The position numbers and the translations under genes were made by a program. From positions 16,566,694 to 16,630,693 of the forward strand of contig CM033119.1 in NCBI GenBank assembly GCA_019321725.1: a DNA stretch of 64,000 nucleotides, read 5' to 3'. How positions within the stretch are numbered: position 1 is the stretch's first letter; each line of letters starts with the position of its first letter. Source of the stretch: Paulownia fortunei (lineage: Eukaryota; Streptophyta; Magnoliopsida; Lamiales; Paulowniaceae). Below the pieces are notes generated by a model. That model was not told the origin of the DNA and searched no databases. It saw nothing but the letters and a program-made list of their open reading frames with translations. This document shows, piece after piece, positions 12,550-26,456 of the stretch.

Positions 12550-13159
12550 TGGTCTTTGCCTCAGAATTTTCTGGGCTATTCTTTTCTTTATTTTCCCCCT
12601 CTCCTCAGAGACAAAAAGTATGCACCAGAAGTGCGACTGTAAATCCAAAACACTGTGTGTTTCAATGCACTGATGCAGCTGTGCTGGTGATAAAAAGCTG
12701 GACCCGGGAAGAAGACCCAGTTGGAAAACGGGCTTAGATCCTCAGTGTTAAAACTTTTGGGCTTGATCAATGGGTTCACATTGAAATTCTCCATTTAATT
12801 CGTAGGAGTTTTACAGTTCCAAGTTCTAACCAGGGTCTCCAATCTCCATGGGCTTGGAGTTTACTATAGGCCATGTAGAACGGGACTAAAAATTAGCCGC
12901 TATAAAGATGTGATTGCCTTTGGTGGGAGTTGATCCATTAACAGGCCCGACCCAATTCTTTATTCACTGTTGCATAAATCTCACAATATCGCTTTTATTG
13001 ATTTTTTTTCTTTTTTCTTTTAAAAAGGACGGTGCTGGTTCCCAACTTCCCCCGTGTGATTCGAGTACATGATCAATGAAATTGTAAACACAATACTTAC
13101 CAATAAATTATCTTAATTAATTTATTTTTATTGATTATATCTTGATAATGTTAACCTAT
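12550..13159. other. Upstream region of the TGD5-like gene
   Basis: The segment 12550-12800 reads as a probable 5' leader and proximal promoter of the minus-strand gene, with higher GC than the flanks. Beyond 13060 it becomes AT-rich and runs into the tandem repeat starting near 13160. No other coding region is evident. Confidence 0.45.
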
Positions 13160-13446
13160 ATATTTATATATAAAAACATATATATGTATATATTTTATTA
13201 TTTCAGTGGAAGTTCAAAAGTTTAGTTTTTAACTTTAGATTATGCCATGAAATGAATTAATTTATAAACTCATTTAATTTTAACACTAAAATTCATGACC
13301 TCTATATTTAGATTCATTCACAATATATAATTTAATTTTCAATAAGTAATTGAACATCAACCATTCACCAAATTCACAACACTACGTTTTCTTTGATACT
13401 TTTACAATTTTGTTTTATAAATTTATACACGAACACATTTGTAATA

Positions 13447-13564
13447 TCGTTGCAACTTATGTCACGGGATAATGGTAATCTTGTGCTCCTTATGGACAGT
13501 GGGGAAGTTTTGTGGCAAAGCTTTGATTCTCCGACTGATACGCTTCTTCCGGATGCGGGTAAAA
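13447..13564 (+). pseudogene. Fragment of a G-type (S-domain/bulb-lectin) receptor-like kinase
   Basis: The frame translates to a piece containing RDNGNLVLLMDSGEVLWQSF followed by DSPTDTLLPDAG. This is the highly conserved end of the B-lectin (mannose-binding) domain of S-locus-type receptor kinases, where D.GNLVL and VLWQSFD.PTDTLLPG are hallmarks. Only about 40 residues are recognisable. No upstream lectin domain, PAN/EGF domain or kinase is present nearby, and the next codons run into repeat sequence. The piece is an orphan gene fragment. A GTAAAA following GATGCGG could be an old splice donor. Confidence 0.7.
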
Positions 13565-14907
13565 TACTCTTTATATTGATGTGTATTATTCTCCAAAAAT
13601 GAATCTCAGCAACTCTTTAGGGTTAGATGCTGAGTTGGAAGTCCTTCACCAAGAATGGGTTTTTGGCCGGTTGTTTCTTTTGATACTTGTCTGCGACATG
13701 AACAAACTTTTAGGGTTCCTATGATGGTTTCGAAAAAATTCTTTTGATATTTAAAGTCAACAATAAATGTCTTAAAGAACTAAAATGGATTTAAAATTAT
13801 AATTAAATAAATAAATTATATATCTCATAAATAATGAGGCGATCAATATTTATAGTTGTAGTTGTTTAAGTGGAAATAGACTATATAGGCCTCTAAAGTA
13901 ATTTGGACCTTCTCTCAATTTTGTTGAGCTTAATTAAGATGTGTCAATCAAATATGTAACCCTTTCCTCTCTAATTATTAGATATAGTGGATATGAAGAC
14001 TTTTTTCTCAAATCTAGTTTTCAAATAGATTTGTATAACAATATTTGTGTAGTAAAAAATGACCATCCAATGTGACTAAACAATCACATGTGCATTTTTC
14101 TTTTTCTTTTAGTGAATTGATTGCATATGTTATTACATTATAAATATTAATAATTAACAATTATATTAACCGACAATTAATTTTCAAAACTAATAACTAT
14201 CTACAACAATTTTTATAATGTTAATATATATATATAAACATATATATGTATATATTTTATTATTTCCGTGAAAGTTCAAAAGTTTAGTTTTTAACTTTAG
14301 ATTTTGCCATGAAATGAATTAGTTTATAAACTCATTTAATTTTAACACTAAAATTCATGGCCTCTATATTTAGATTCATTCACAATATATAATTTAATTT
14401 TCAATAAGTAATTGAACATCAACCATTTATCAAATTCACAACACTACATTTTCTTTGCTATTTTTACAATTTTGTTTGATCAATTTATCCTCGAACATCT
14501 TTTTAATATTGATGCGGGAAAAATATTCTTTATGTTGAGGTGGATTTTTATCAAAGAACGAATTTCAACAACTTTTTAGGGTTAGATGCTGAGCTGCACC
14601 TTCACCAACAATGAATTTTTTGCCAGTGATTTCTTCAAATCCCTGCGTACGACATGAATAGACCTTTAGGTTCCTGTGATGGTTTCGAAAAAACTATTTC
14701 GATATTTAAAGTCAGCAATAAATGTCTTAAAGAACTAAATTGGATTTCAAGTTGTAATTGAATAAATAAATTAGGAACCTCAAAAGTAATAGGACAATGA
14801 ATATTTATAGATGTTTAAGTGGACATAGACTATAGACCTCTAAAGTAATTTGGATCATCGCTCAATTTTGTTGAGCTTAATTAAGATATGCTAATCAAAT
14901 ATATAAC

Positions 14908-15266
14908 TAGGAATGATAATGGGGCGGGTTTGGGGTAAGTTTGTCAAAACCCGAGACCCGCCCGCCCCGCCCCGCCCCGCCCCGAATACGTTGGATTCGG
15001 GTTAGACACATTCGACCCGCTTTATAATTTTAAAAATTTTTAAAAAATATTTTTTAAAAATAATACCACTAATTTTTTTAAAAATAAAAATTTTAAAATA
15101 TAATATTATATAAATACATATGTATTAAAATAAATTAATTAATTAAACAGGACGGGGAGGATTTGAAAATTTAAAATCAAGACCCATCCCATATTCGTTT
15201 ATAACTTTTCAAACTCGCTCCAAGTGGAGCGGATTTAAATCTAACCTGAACCCATTGCCATCTCTA
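14908..15266. mobile_element. hAT-type (Ac-like termini) non-autonomous MITE, 359 bp
   Basis: The left end TAGGAATGATAATGGGGCGG and the reverse complement of the right end, TAGAGATGGCAATGGGTTCA, form imperfect terminal inverted repeats starting TAGNNATG, as in Ac/hAT elements. An 8-bp target-site duplication flanks it: TATATAAC (14900-14907) and TATGTAAC (15267-15274). The corresponding site in tandem copy 1 (near 13960) is uninterrupted and carries a single TATGTAAC, a clean empty site. The interior has a GC-rich CCCGCCCCG cluster and an AT-rich core. There is no coding capacity. Confidence 0.85.
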
Positions 15267-15545
15267 TATGTAACCATTTCCTCTCTATTTTCTCTCTAAT
15301 TATTAGATACAGGGAATATGAACACTTTTATCTCAAATCTAGTTTTGAATAGATTTGTATAACAATATTTGGGTAGTAAAATATGACCATCCATTGTGAC
15401 TAAACAATAACACTTGCATTTTTCTTTTTCTTTTATTGAATTGATTGCATATGTTATTATATTATAAATAATAATAATTAACAATTATATTAATCGATAA
15501 TTAATCTTCAAAACTAATAACTATCTACAATAATTATTATAAAAA

Positions 15546-17148
15546 TAGATAACAATTTATAATACAATAAAATTTACACTAAAAAAATATAATTCTAAAA
15601 TCTCAACTTTATGCAAATTACACATGCATACATTCACATATTTTATTAAGCTATTTCCTATTTAAATTCTAGTGCCAAAGGAATTCGAGTATTTGTTTGT
15701 TTGTTGAGTAAATAAAGAAGCGAGGGTCGCATGAACTATTATTTAATTGTTTTTAGTACTGCAATAAAAGTAATCTGTTTGTATTGTGGGATCAAGACAA
15801 CCAAGAATCTGGATATTCATGTTTCTAGTATGGCTCCAAATTTTATATGTATATATACATATATATAATATACCTTGTGGGTAGATATAGAGCTAAAATT
15901 ACCACGCATGGTTTGCTTTGTCATTTTATACAATAAACAAATTCAGCATGGATCGCATGAGCCTCATATACGACAAAAAAAATACGTTTACAACGCAAGT
16001 ACATACGCAGGAATGGAGTTATGAATTTTAATTTTGGGACATGAAATTGAATTTTTTTTAAAAATAATAATGGACAAGTAAAGAATTAATCATGTAAAGA
16101 ATAATTCAATTATTTTTTAGGAGAAAAGAGTTAAATCTTTAATAAATTAATATATGTAATATATGGGATGATGTAAGCTTGAATTAATTGAAGAGAAGCC
16201 TCTAGGATTCCCTGCCTAGAGAAAACCTTTCTTTAAACTTATAAATGTAGAGTGGGGAAATTACTTTGGAGTTTTCATTATAATTGTATTTTATTTTTTA
16301 TTGTAATATTATTATTACATGTCAATTGTATTGAATAACATTTTTAATGTGAATTTGACGTGTGTATTGATAATATTGTAATAGGAGATTAAATACTAAT
16401 TGCAATAGAAGATGAGAAGTGTTGTTTTCAAAGTGGAGATAATGTGCTTCTCCACTTCGGATAATGTATTTTTAAAGGAAAATAGGTTTAATCAAATGTT
16501 ATTATTTAAATGGACTTGCCATTTTTCTACAATGAAATCAAGTACAATATACTTGGATCATTGAATTATATTGGGAATTGATGGTTTTTACCATCCTTTC
16601 TTCTTTTATCTGACGATCATATATGGATCGAATATGTTATACTCGATTGTCTACCGAAGAGTTTCACTTGAATATATGTGCTTAATTCATTCAAAAGGTA
16701 CACAATCCAATCCATCCAAAATCCTCACATGCCTTCAAAGAAATGATTAAAAGAGCTTTATTAGAGCCACTAACACAACTGTATTATCCAAAAATATGAC
16801 TATGACCTCCATAAATGGATTTTCATTTGGTGACATTAAACAACCAACTCGAATAATTTTGAGTATATAAGAGCAAACCAATTTAATTAGTTTATTCAGA
16901 TTGTATTCGAATAATACAAATAAATACATAACAAACATAACAACATGAAAGTTTTAATTATCAAACTTGTTAACCCTATTTTGTGATAAATCAGTCAAAA
17001 CATTAAATAACATATTTCAGTTTCATAAAAAAACATGCAAACCATTGAACAAATATTTAAACATTTGGGCAATACAATCATAAAACTCCTTTGCATCTCC
17101 GAGGTTTCAACCTTAATTATTCAGTCCTTAGACCACTATTAAGCACAC
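15546..17148. other. AT-rich 3' flank of the first PRISE gene
   Basis: No gene is supported. The 24-nt string at 15936-15959 recurs at 20066-20089 downstream of the second PRISE gene, with similar sequence continuing for about 20 nt. The last 150 bases are probably the 3' UTR of the minus-strand gene ending at 17149. Confidence 0.45.
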
Positions 17149-18557
17149 TTATGGAATAAACCTATAAGCCCTCATCTTGTTAATACTATTAACAAAAGAC
17201 TTGGTGGTGTCCCTGAATCCCAGGAACCCAAACTCCTTGTTCTTGTTCATGCTGCACAAAGTCTCCTTGTTCCTGAACACAACGTCTGCAAGCCAAAACG
17301 CCGCAATGTCTCTCAGTTTCGTGGGCACCAAATTGTTCTTCTTCACAATCTCATCCCACACTGCATCCTTGTCCTTCATCAAATCCTCCAACAGAACAGG
17401 CTCCTTGCCTTCATACCCGACAGCTTCCAGATCAAACTGCTGTGCCAGCACTTTCCACAGGTGTTTCCACTTGAAAACATCGCCGTTGTTGACGTTAAAC
17501 GCCTGGTTTTTCGCCCTGGGATTGGTCGCCGTCCAGACGAAGTGCTCGGCCAGTAAATCAGAATCCACAGCATCCCACAAACAGGTCCAGGAGACCTCAG
17601 TCCCTGTGTACACCAAGGGCTTGTTTTCGTGCTTGCAAATTGCGGCGTAGACGCAGAGTGTGCTGACAGTGTTCATCATGCTACATGGGGAGAACCCGAA
17701 AATGAGGGCAGGCCTGTGGATGGACCAGGTTAAGCTGTTCTTTCTGGTGGATGATTCGTAGACCAAGTCTTCGAGATTGTAGTAAAAATTTTCTTGTTTC
17801 AGTCTGGGCAGATTCTCGTAGAACGGACAATCGTGTGGCTCGTTTGTGCTGTCCATTTCAGCCATGTTCCCCCAGTAGTATTTGATGCCTGTTTGGAGGC
17901 AAACGTGTTTCAGATTCGGGGCATTTGGGATGACTGAATCCAGGATGTTTCGGAACATGAGTGTGTTTAGTTCACAATCCTCGGAGCCCGTCCAGGACAC
18001 GTAGAAAATGTGGGTAATGTCAGTGAGGGGAGATAGCTTAGAATATGTTTCATCAGTTTTTGCAATATCACATTGGATGTAGTCAACGTGGAGGCTGGTC
18101 AGCCATTCGGGGCAGGGGCGGCGGGCGACGCCATAGACCTTCCACGGGCCGCCGGGCGTGTCGGCAAACGACAGAGTTTCAGCCAACCCACTGCCGGCGA
18201 TGCCGGTGACGCCGACTATGAGTGCAACACTCTGGTAACTCGGGGCAACCCCATTTGGTTCAAGCCTTTTCTGCAGGATATATAAAATGTAATAAAAAAA
18301 TATTGTCAAATATTAGACCAAGAAACAAAAAAAATATTATGATAGTTATTGTTATCTAGCAAAACTATGGGTCCAATCTTATATTATAAATTTTATTGTA
18401 TTATATTAATTATCATAATATTTAAATTTTATGACTAAATTTTTACACAACTTAGAATAAATGCTATATATAATAAAATTAATAATTGAAAATTCTATAT
18501 GATACAAATACCTACGTGTTCAACGTCACCGATGGACCTTTTGTACCACCAGCTCAT
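17149..18557 (-). CDS. PRISE-family reductase (progesterone 5-beta-reductase / iridoid synthase-like), divergent copy
   Basis: Exon 1 is 18557-18516 (MSWWYKRSIGDVEH). Exon 2 is 18270-17149, starting KRLEPNGV after a CCTGCAG acceptor. Total 1164 nt, 387 aa, the usual family length. It is a short-chain dehydrogenase/reductase with the NADPH-binding GVTGIAGSG (about 34-42), the VYGVARRP motif (about 59-66; Arg pair for the cofactor phosphate), and the active-site Lys in QTGIKYY (about 144) and Tyr in NFYY (177/178). The family reduces activated C=C bonds of enones and enals, including progesterone and, in iridoid synthases, 8-oxogeranial. The usual KHY-GPF segment is replaced by KYYWGNMAEMD, so the substrate pocket probably differs. 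A paralogue lies 3.2 kb away on the same strand. Sequence alone cannot choose between iridoid synthase, steroid reductase or a general enone reductase. Confidence 0.88.
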
Positions 18558-21500
18558 TGTATCAGTGTACATGTTAAAATCAAAAGAGAAAAAAAGAGAG
18601 GAATAAAATTGAAAGAAAGTAGCGAAGAGGTTTCAAATGCACTTGGGGTTGGTGGGTTGGTTGAACACTTGTAACCAGGGGCTAGCAGCCTGGTAGGGGA
18701 AGTATATAACTATATATAGTGAAAATTTGCTTAAGAAAATGGAAATAAATATATAAATAGAAATTTAAAAAAAAAAAAAAAGAGAGTAAAAGAGTGTTTG
18801 GTCAGCAATTGAGCATATTAAAAAAACCTACACGTGCCGGAACGTGGGCATAATAATGCATATAAGAATTTTTTCCATATATATTTTATACGTCATTTGT
18901 TCTTATCTTTTTACTCTAAATTTAATAAGATTAAAAAAATATATTTGATAGTTTATAATTTTTTAAAAAAAATATTTTCACCATAATTTATTTTCAAAAT
19001 AAAATTTTATTTTAATAATTTTTTTTAATTTTAATAATTTTAATTATAAAACTATAATTATTAACATTTTAAAAAGTTTATGATCTTATTTTATTCAAAC
19101 ATTTCAACAACTTATTTTTAAAATAAAATTTAATATTTTATAAATTTTAAAAATATTTTATTAGATGTAGAAGTTTATAAATTTTTTTAAATAAACCTAG
19201 GCAAACAATCCAAAGAGTTCAAAGAGCTAATAAATATTATAGGTAGAATTATATATTTTAAGCAGGACAAAAACAAACTAAATAAAAATAAATAGATAAT
19301 TTCGTCCTGATGTTTAATAAAATTTCATTTATTTATATTTTGTCTTTCATAAATTATTTGACCTGAAATTCTGCAGAACTTTTAAAAATATTTGTCAGTG
19401 CAAGTACTGCCAAGAGAAACTCGTCCACTCATACTCCACGATGGAGCAAGAAAAGATGAATATGATAAAATATTGATGCTGATTTTTTTGGTGATTCTTT
19501 CCTAATTTTTAGTGTGAATAAATCAATAGGAGGATTATAGGAGATTTCATTTTTAATGGTATCTTGGGTGCTGTCCCTATAAATACTTGTATAACTTCAT
19601 TCAATCGGATATTAAAAAATATAATTCATCTTGCTGTATACGAATTGAGTTGAAACAAATATAATATATATAAATTTATTTGAATTTTTATCGAATTTTA
19701 AAGATATTATTTGCGTTTGATTTAATTATTAATCAAATTAAATATGAATCGAGTTTGAATAATTTAATCTTTTTATATATATTTTTTTATTTTTTTATTA
19801 ATTTGAGTCGAGTTTTAATTTTTATCGAGTAAAAAAATATATTCAAATTTAATTTATTAAATTAATAAATCGAACTAAAATAAATTTTTAAATCATGTAT
19901 CGAATAATATAATTTGTTTGTGCCTTTAACAAAATAAGATGTATATGGCTGTGGCTGTGAGCTATTATTATTATAGGAAACTTTAAACAGCAGAAACCAA
20001 AAATCATGGAGGATAATTATTAATAAAGGCATGCAGCCACAAAACGAGCACATTTATTAATAAAGAACAAATTCAGCATGGATCGCATGCACCATATATA
20101 AGACAAAAAAAAAAAGAAGAAGAATAATGTTTGATGTAGATGAAAATGCAGTCCTTGAACTATCTTTTTCACATCAAGTTTTGAATTAATGAATAAAAAA
20201 CAAGTGAATCCCACCCACCAAAAAATGAAAATTGAATAGAAAAGCAAAGTGAAGAAGTAATACGGAGAAAGAAAATGGAGATTGGGAAAGGGAATGAAAT
20301 TTATTTATTTTTAAATAATATATAAATATGTATTTTTAATATTTTAGAGGAAGAAAATTTTAAGATTCAGTAATTATATATATATATATATAATTTATAC
20401 TTCAAAATGGAGTTGAACGGTGGATTGCCCGTTGTCCGTTCCTTGGCTCCGTCTTTGCTTAAACGGCAAAAGTGATGCCTCAAAACTGAATTTTATATAT
20501 GCATTTGTTTTTCTATTTTCATAATATTGTTAGTTGATTATAGATTATTATTAATTGTTAATTGATATATTTACTGATAATTGATATTTATAATATGATG
20601 ACTTATGTAGTCAATAAAGAAAAAGAAAAAGAAAATGTGGAAATTGATGGACACTTCCTCTTTATTAATTTAAAAATTTCAAAAAAAAAAAAAAGGTTTC
20701 TATCAAAAGAACTCAACTCTTCAATTTCTTAATATAAGAAGTAACAATCACAAAATATTAATAATATTAATGTAAAAGTTAATTATTGAGTATTTTGAAA
20801 TGAAGAAATTGGTGGGAATGAATCTTTTATACATGCCTATTCCCTATTCAGGATATATATATATATATAAAGAAAAAAAAGATAGAAGGCAAAGTGAACA
20901 ATTAATTTTAATGAACAATGATATCACGCAACACAAAATTCAACTTGAAAAACAAGATATATTATTATTGAAAAAATCAAATTACTAATTAATTACATGC
21001 CAATTGGGAGGAGGGTCCTAGGCCTTAAGAATACGTACACCCTACCACACTATATTTTCAATTCATTTGAACATTTAAAATACCACAAAACTCTTAACTA
21101 TCAGTTATGCAATTCATTTTATGCAATTTTAATACACTCATTATTTTGCTATGCTCGATTTGGTTCTAATTTAACCGTCGGATGTTTTCACCAGAACAAG
21201 CCCGACAACCTAAAAACTTATGATGATGGAAGCAATAAACCACCTTGAAATTGATCCACAGTGAAGAGTTTGGTGATTTGAAGCAAATTCCACATCACAT
21301 TGTATGAACTTATAAAATGTTACCTAAACACCCTCTTAATCCTCTCTGGTTTCTTTTTCTACTGAATCCCTTATAGTTCCTCATAATCGGTGAATGAAGT
21401 AACCAGATGATTCTCACTTCCTATACACCACCCTGCAAAGACCGAGACCCCCCACCCCCACCCACCACCAAAAAAAAAAAAAAGAAAATTTAAAACTAAA

Positions 21501-21741
21501 GCTTTAGCTTAAGAGTTCTTGAAAAGGAAAGAAGCAAACTGGATTCTAAAACAACACTGCATCCCTTATTTCTCATATTTCGTCTGTGACTAACAAAAAG
21601 GACCTTAAAAAAGTTTTCACAACAGAGGAGAAACAAAATTCAAGAACAAAGGAGAGTTTAATTCCCATAAGGATGCTGAAACTAAATCTCTTAAAACTTT
21701 ATTACTCAAGAACTATACCAGAATCATCATCCAATCCTTAA
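18558..21741. other. Intergenic DNA between the two PRISE genes
   Basis: It contains the short promoter of the first PRISE gene near 18560-18720, then long AT-rich stretches with homopolymer and (AT)n tracts (for example near 20380). The 20066-20089 repeat is shared with 15936. Sequence at about 20530-20640 looks like a diverged inverted copy of the end of the 13160-15545 tandem repeat. The last 300 bases before 21742 are the likely 3' UTR of the second PRISE gene. No additional gene is supported. Confidence 0.45.
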
Positions 21742-23135
<1,394 letters not shown>

Positions 23136-24325
23136 TGTGCAGGCAGATGTTGCAGGACTTGGTGGAAAATTGAGAAAGAGGGACCGAAATATGAAGTAGC
23201 TTTAGTGCATAGATGGGTGAAGTATGTGACTATGAGTGGCTTTATATGCATGTAGAGTTGTTAAATGCAGTTGGGTCATCATCCCAAGTTTATTTTGATT
23301 TCACTATATGAAAATAAACACTATGTGTAGTTGTGTACTCTAATTATGGTAGCATTTTACAGAGTTTGAGGCAATAAGTGCAGTCGATAATTATTATTAA
23401 GCATTTTATTAATTAATTCAGTTGAGTATGATTTAATTTCGAGTATATATGTAATTTTTAAATATTTATTTTGACAATAGAGTATTTAGATATATATACC
23501 TTCGAGCTAAACAAGCCAACATCAAAATCAATCAATGATTAAAAACTTGGGCAATGTTTGGAATCATTTTTCCATCCCTTTTCCATTCTTCATTTATGCT
23601 TTCAAAATAAAACCCAACATATGTCGTTTTTCAGTACATTTTCCTCCAAATACACACATTCTCTCCAAACACCTTTTTCTAAAATATCCAAAATAAAACC
23701 AAACATTCCCTAATATAGAACGAGTTATTAGATCATTGTTACGTCTCACTTGATATTCATTATGAATTTAATTAGATCTAAATCTCAATAAGTTGGGGAA
23801 AAAAAGTAGCCAAAACAGAAATACTTTAATTTCAACTAATTGCTAAATTTCATAATTTTGTATATATTAACTCTAATTATTAAATTGAAATTGTGGAGGA
23901 TTATAATGGCAATGCATGATCAAACAACTTTTTGATTTTCTAACATATTAGATCGAAATAGGTAAAATCCCACTTGGATTTAGTGATAGGTGTACAGAAA
24001 TTAATGTGAAGCCCATAATTCATGCTTGGTGGTTGGCTGGACCAAGCTCTTGCCATCAGAAAATGATATATGATCGATCATTCTCCTAAAATTATACACT
24101 AAAATATACGATAACATGTATTTTATTTATTACATAATTAATTTTATTTCGACCAAACCTAGTACCAACTAGAATTTTCTGGATATTAGTGCTTACATTT
24201 GGACAGATTGATGGTTGTACGTAAATGTTTAAAAATATGTCTTCTCACGCACGAGGTGCACATGCACCAACCTCTTCATTGTTCTATAATTCTTTTTGTC
24301 TTCAAAAGCATGCCACAATAATAAC

Positions 24326-24326
24326 A

Positions 24327-24385
<59 letters not shown>
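24326..24385. repeat. Compound (AT)n(GT)n microsatellite
   Basis: About 13 AT dinucleotides run directly into about 16 GT dinucleotides. An alternating purine-pyrimidine tract this long can form Z-DNA and is expected to be length-polymorphic. Confidence 0.95.
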
Positions 24386-24386
<1 letters not shown>

Positions 24387-26225
24387 CTAAAAATGACAGA
24401 TTATAGATTATTTGTAGGTCAAAATGTGGTACACAAATTTTGGGGGATATCATATCTCTTTAGCAAAACTAATTTAGATATTTTTATAGATTATTTAGAA
24501 TGTTTTACTCATTAGTATTGAAGAAAATGTTATTCAGTCAATTCCAAATTTATTGATTCTATTTTTATTTTTTTTGGAAGGATTATCAAATAAGACTATA
24601 TTTCTTAAAATATAATTTTTATTTTGAACGGCTCTCATAGTATTATGATGTCATTAATTCTCAATCATAACTTCTAACGAATTGCAAGGAAATTTTTTTT
24701 TTTTTTAACTCCCATATATAATAGACCCATAAAATGGACATAGGATATATGTTTTTGTTAAATATGTTATTTCAAAGCTGCAAAAAGCATATGGAAGTAT
24801 TGGAGTTAATGTTGGAACAAAACCTTTTTGGATATATTGTAAATTAGTAGCATTGCGATTCATAGCCTAATTATAATAATTTTTCAGAATAAAATTTATT
24901 TCCATTCTTTTTATTTGTCTAAAGATTTAAATTCATTTTTATTACAACATAATCCACTAAGATAAAAAAAAATACAAAAAGTTAATCACCCACAAATAGT
25001 AAAATACTAGATTAGTAGGGATCCTAGATTAGCTTGCTGGGCCTTTCGGCCTCTTTTCTACTAAATTGGGTCATTTAAAATGAAGCCCTGATTCAGCACT
25101 GCTTATTGGCCCAAAGCAAAAGAATAGAAGTTACTACTTACTACCAGACAAGAAAAAAATCCAATAAATAAATAAATAAATAAAATAGAGCTAACTTGAC
25201 ATATAAAATACACTAATTAGGCACAATAATTTTTTTATTAATTATTTGTTTTCTCTATCTTTCATAGTATCTTTACTTTGTTATATGGGACTTGTCCCGT
25301 GGGCTGAGCCCATATAGGTCATCTTTGAATTTTAGAAATTATTTAGGCTATATTTGGTATTTTTTTTAATTTTAATTTTAATTTATTCTTTCAAAATAAA
25401 ATCAAATATATATTACGTTTTTCAGTATTTTTTTCTTATATTACACACATTTTTCAATATATTCTCTCAAAAAAAAAAACAAACAAACAAACAAACAAAT
25501 AAATTAAGCCTTTGTCTCTCAACGAGTTCTAATGGGATGGCCCCAATCCAAATACAAAACCCTCCAAAAATCTTAAACTAGATCATTTAAAATGTCAAAA
25601 GTTATAGAGGGGTGTGGTGGTCACAACTGTCAATTAAACAAAATCGAAAATTTTATACTCATTGCATTTCCTCTTCCAACGAGTTTCATCGTCACAACAA
25701 CAATAAACAAAACCAAGCTCACTTGACTTCTCTCTCTTTATGTTGTAACTTCTATATAACATAATAATTCTTTGCATGATGTTTGTTAGGTATGAAATAT
25801 GTCACAGGTGCTCATACTTACAATAGAATAAAAAGATGTGTAGTTCAATTTTCTTTTGTGTTTTGTTATGTCATGCTCCATTCATCTCTAATTTTTAACT
25901 TTCTTTTTTTAGAGATTCAAAATAAGGTTTCATTTTTTAAAATGAGTTTTTTTTTCTAAAAAAAAAAATCTCTCATTTACAACCACCACCCCCCCTCCTC
26001 CCCTCCCCCAACAAATTTAGGTGATTGCTTTAACATATGACTTTTGGGTAACTAGTTTCATGACTTTTCGTTGTTGGGACTTTTTGGATATCATTTACAT
26101 ACATTTTAAATGTTTGATACTAATTAAGTACAGTCATCAAAGATTAATCAAGAATAACATCCAAATGAAAGAAACTATCACCAAATTGGACTAATAATAA
26201 CCGGACAAGAATCCAAAATCTCTTA

Positions 26226-26456
26226 GGTTACATTTGGATGGAAGGATTTGGATTTGAGGGAAAAATTTCAAATAACTTATTTTAAGATGGATTTGAAATC
26301 CATCACAATGATTCCAAAAATAGTTTAAAATAGGAGGTTAAGGATTTGAAATCCATTGGATCGTAAGATTATCCAAACAAACTTAATGGATTTGTTATTA
26401 TGGATTTGAAATCCTTAGATTCAAATCCATCAATTCAAATAAAGCCTTATAGATCG
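26226..26456. mobile_element. PIF/Harbinger (Tourist-like) MITE, 231 bp
   Basis: The left end GGTTACATTTGGATGGAAGG and the reverse complement of the right end, GGCTTTATTTGAATTGATGG, are imperfect terminal inverted repeats. A TTA trinucleotide flanks both ends (26223-26225 and 26457-26459), the target-site duplication expected for PIF/Harbinger elements. The interior repeats GGATTTGAAATCC-type palindromes. It is non-coding. Confidence 0.75.

Larger units (their letters stand above)
13160..15545. repeat. Large tandem duplication of about 1.06 kb, two diverged copies
   Basis: Copy 1 (about 13160-14218) and copy 2 (about 14219-15545) run in the same order. Both include GGAAGTTCAAAAGTTTAG-type sequence, ATTTTAACACTAAAATTCATG, GGGTTAGATGCTGAG, a GATGGTTTCGAAAAAA block and a shared AAACTAATAACTATCTACAA end. 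Copy 2 is longer because it holds a MITE (14908-15266), but it lacks about 106 bp of lectin-kinase-like sequence present in copy 1. Boundaries are approximate. Confidence 0.85.

Noticed and set aside
17177..17650. 157-codon plus-strand frame opposite the first PRISE gene
   Set aside because: It is the antisense shadow of a clear reductase exon.
18790..19215. Possible MITE with TGTTTGG-like and inverted CAAACA-like ends
   Set aside because: The ends match poorly and no target-site duplication could be found. Similar AT-rich words recur at 54540 and 60200, but ends are not definable.
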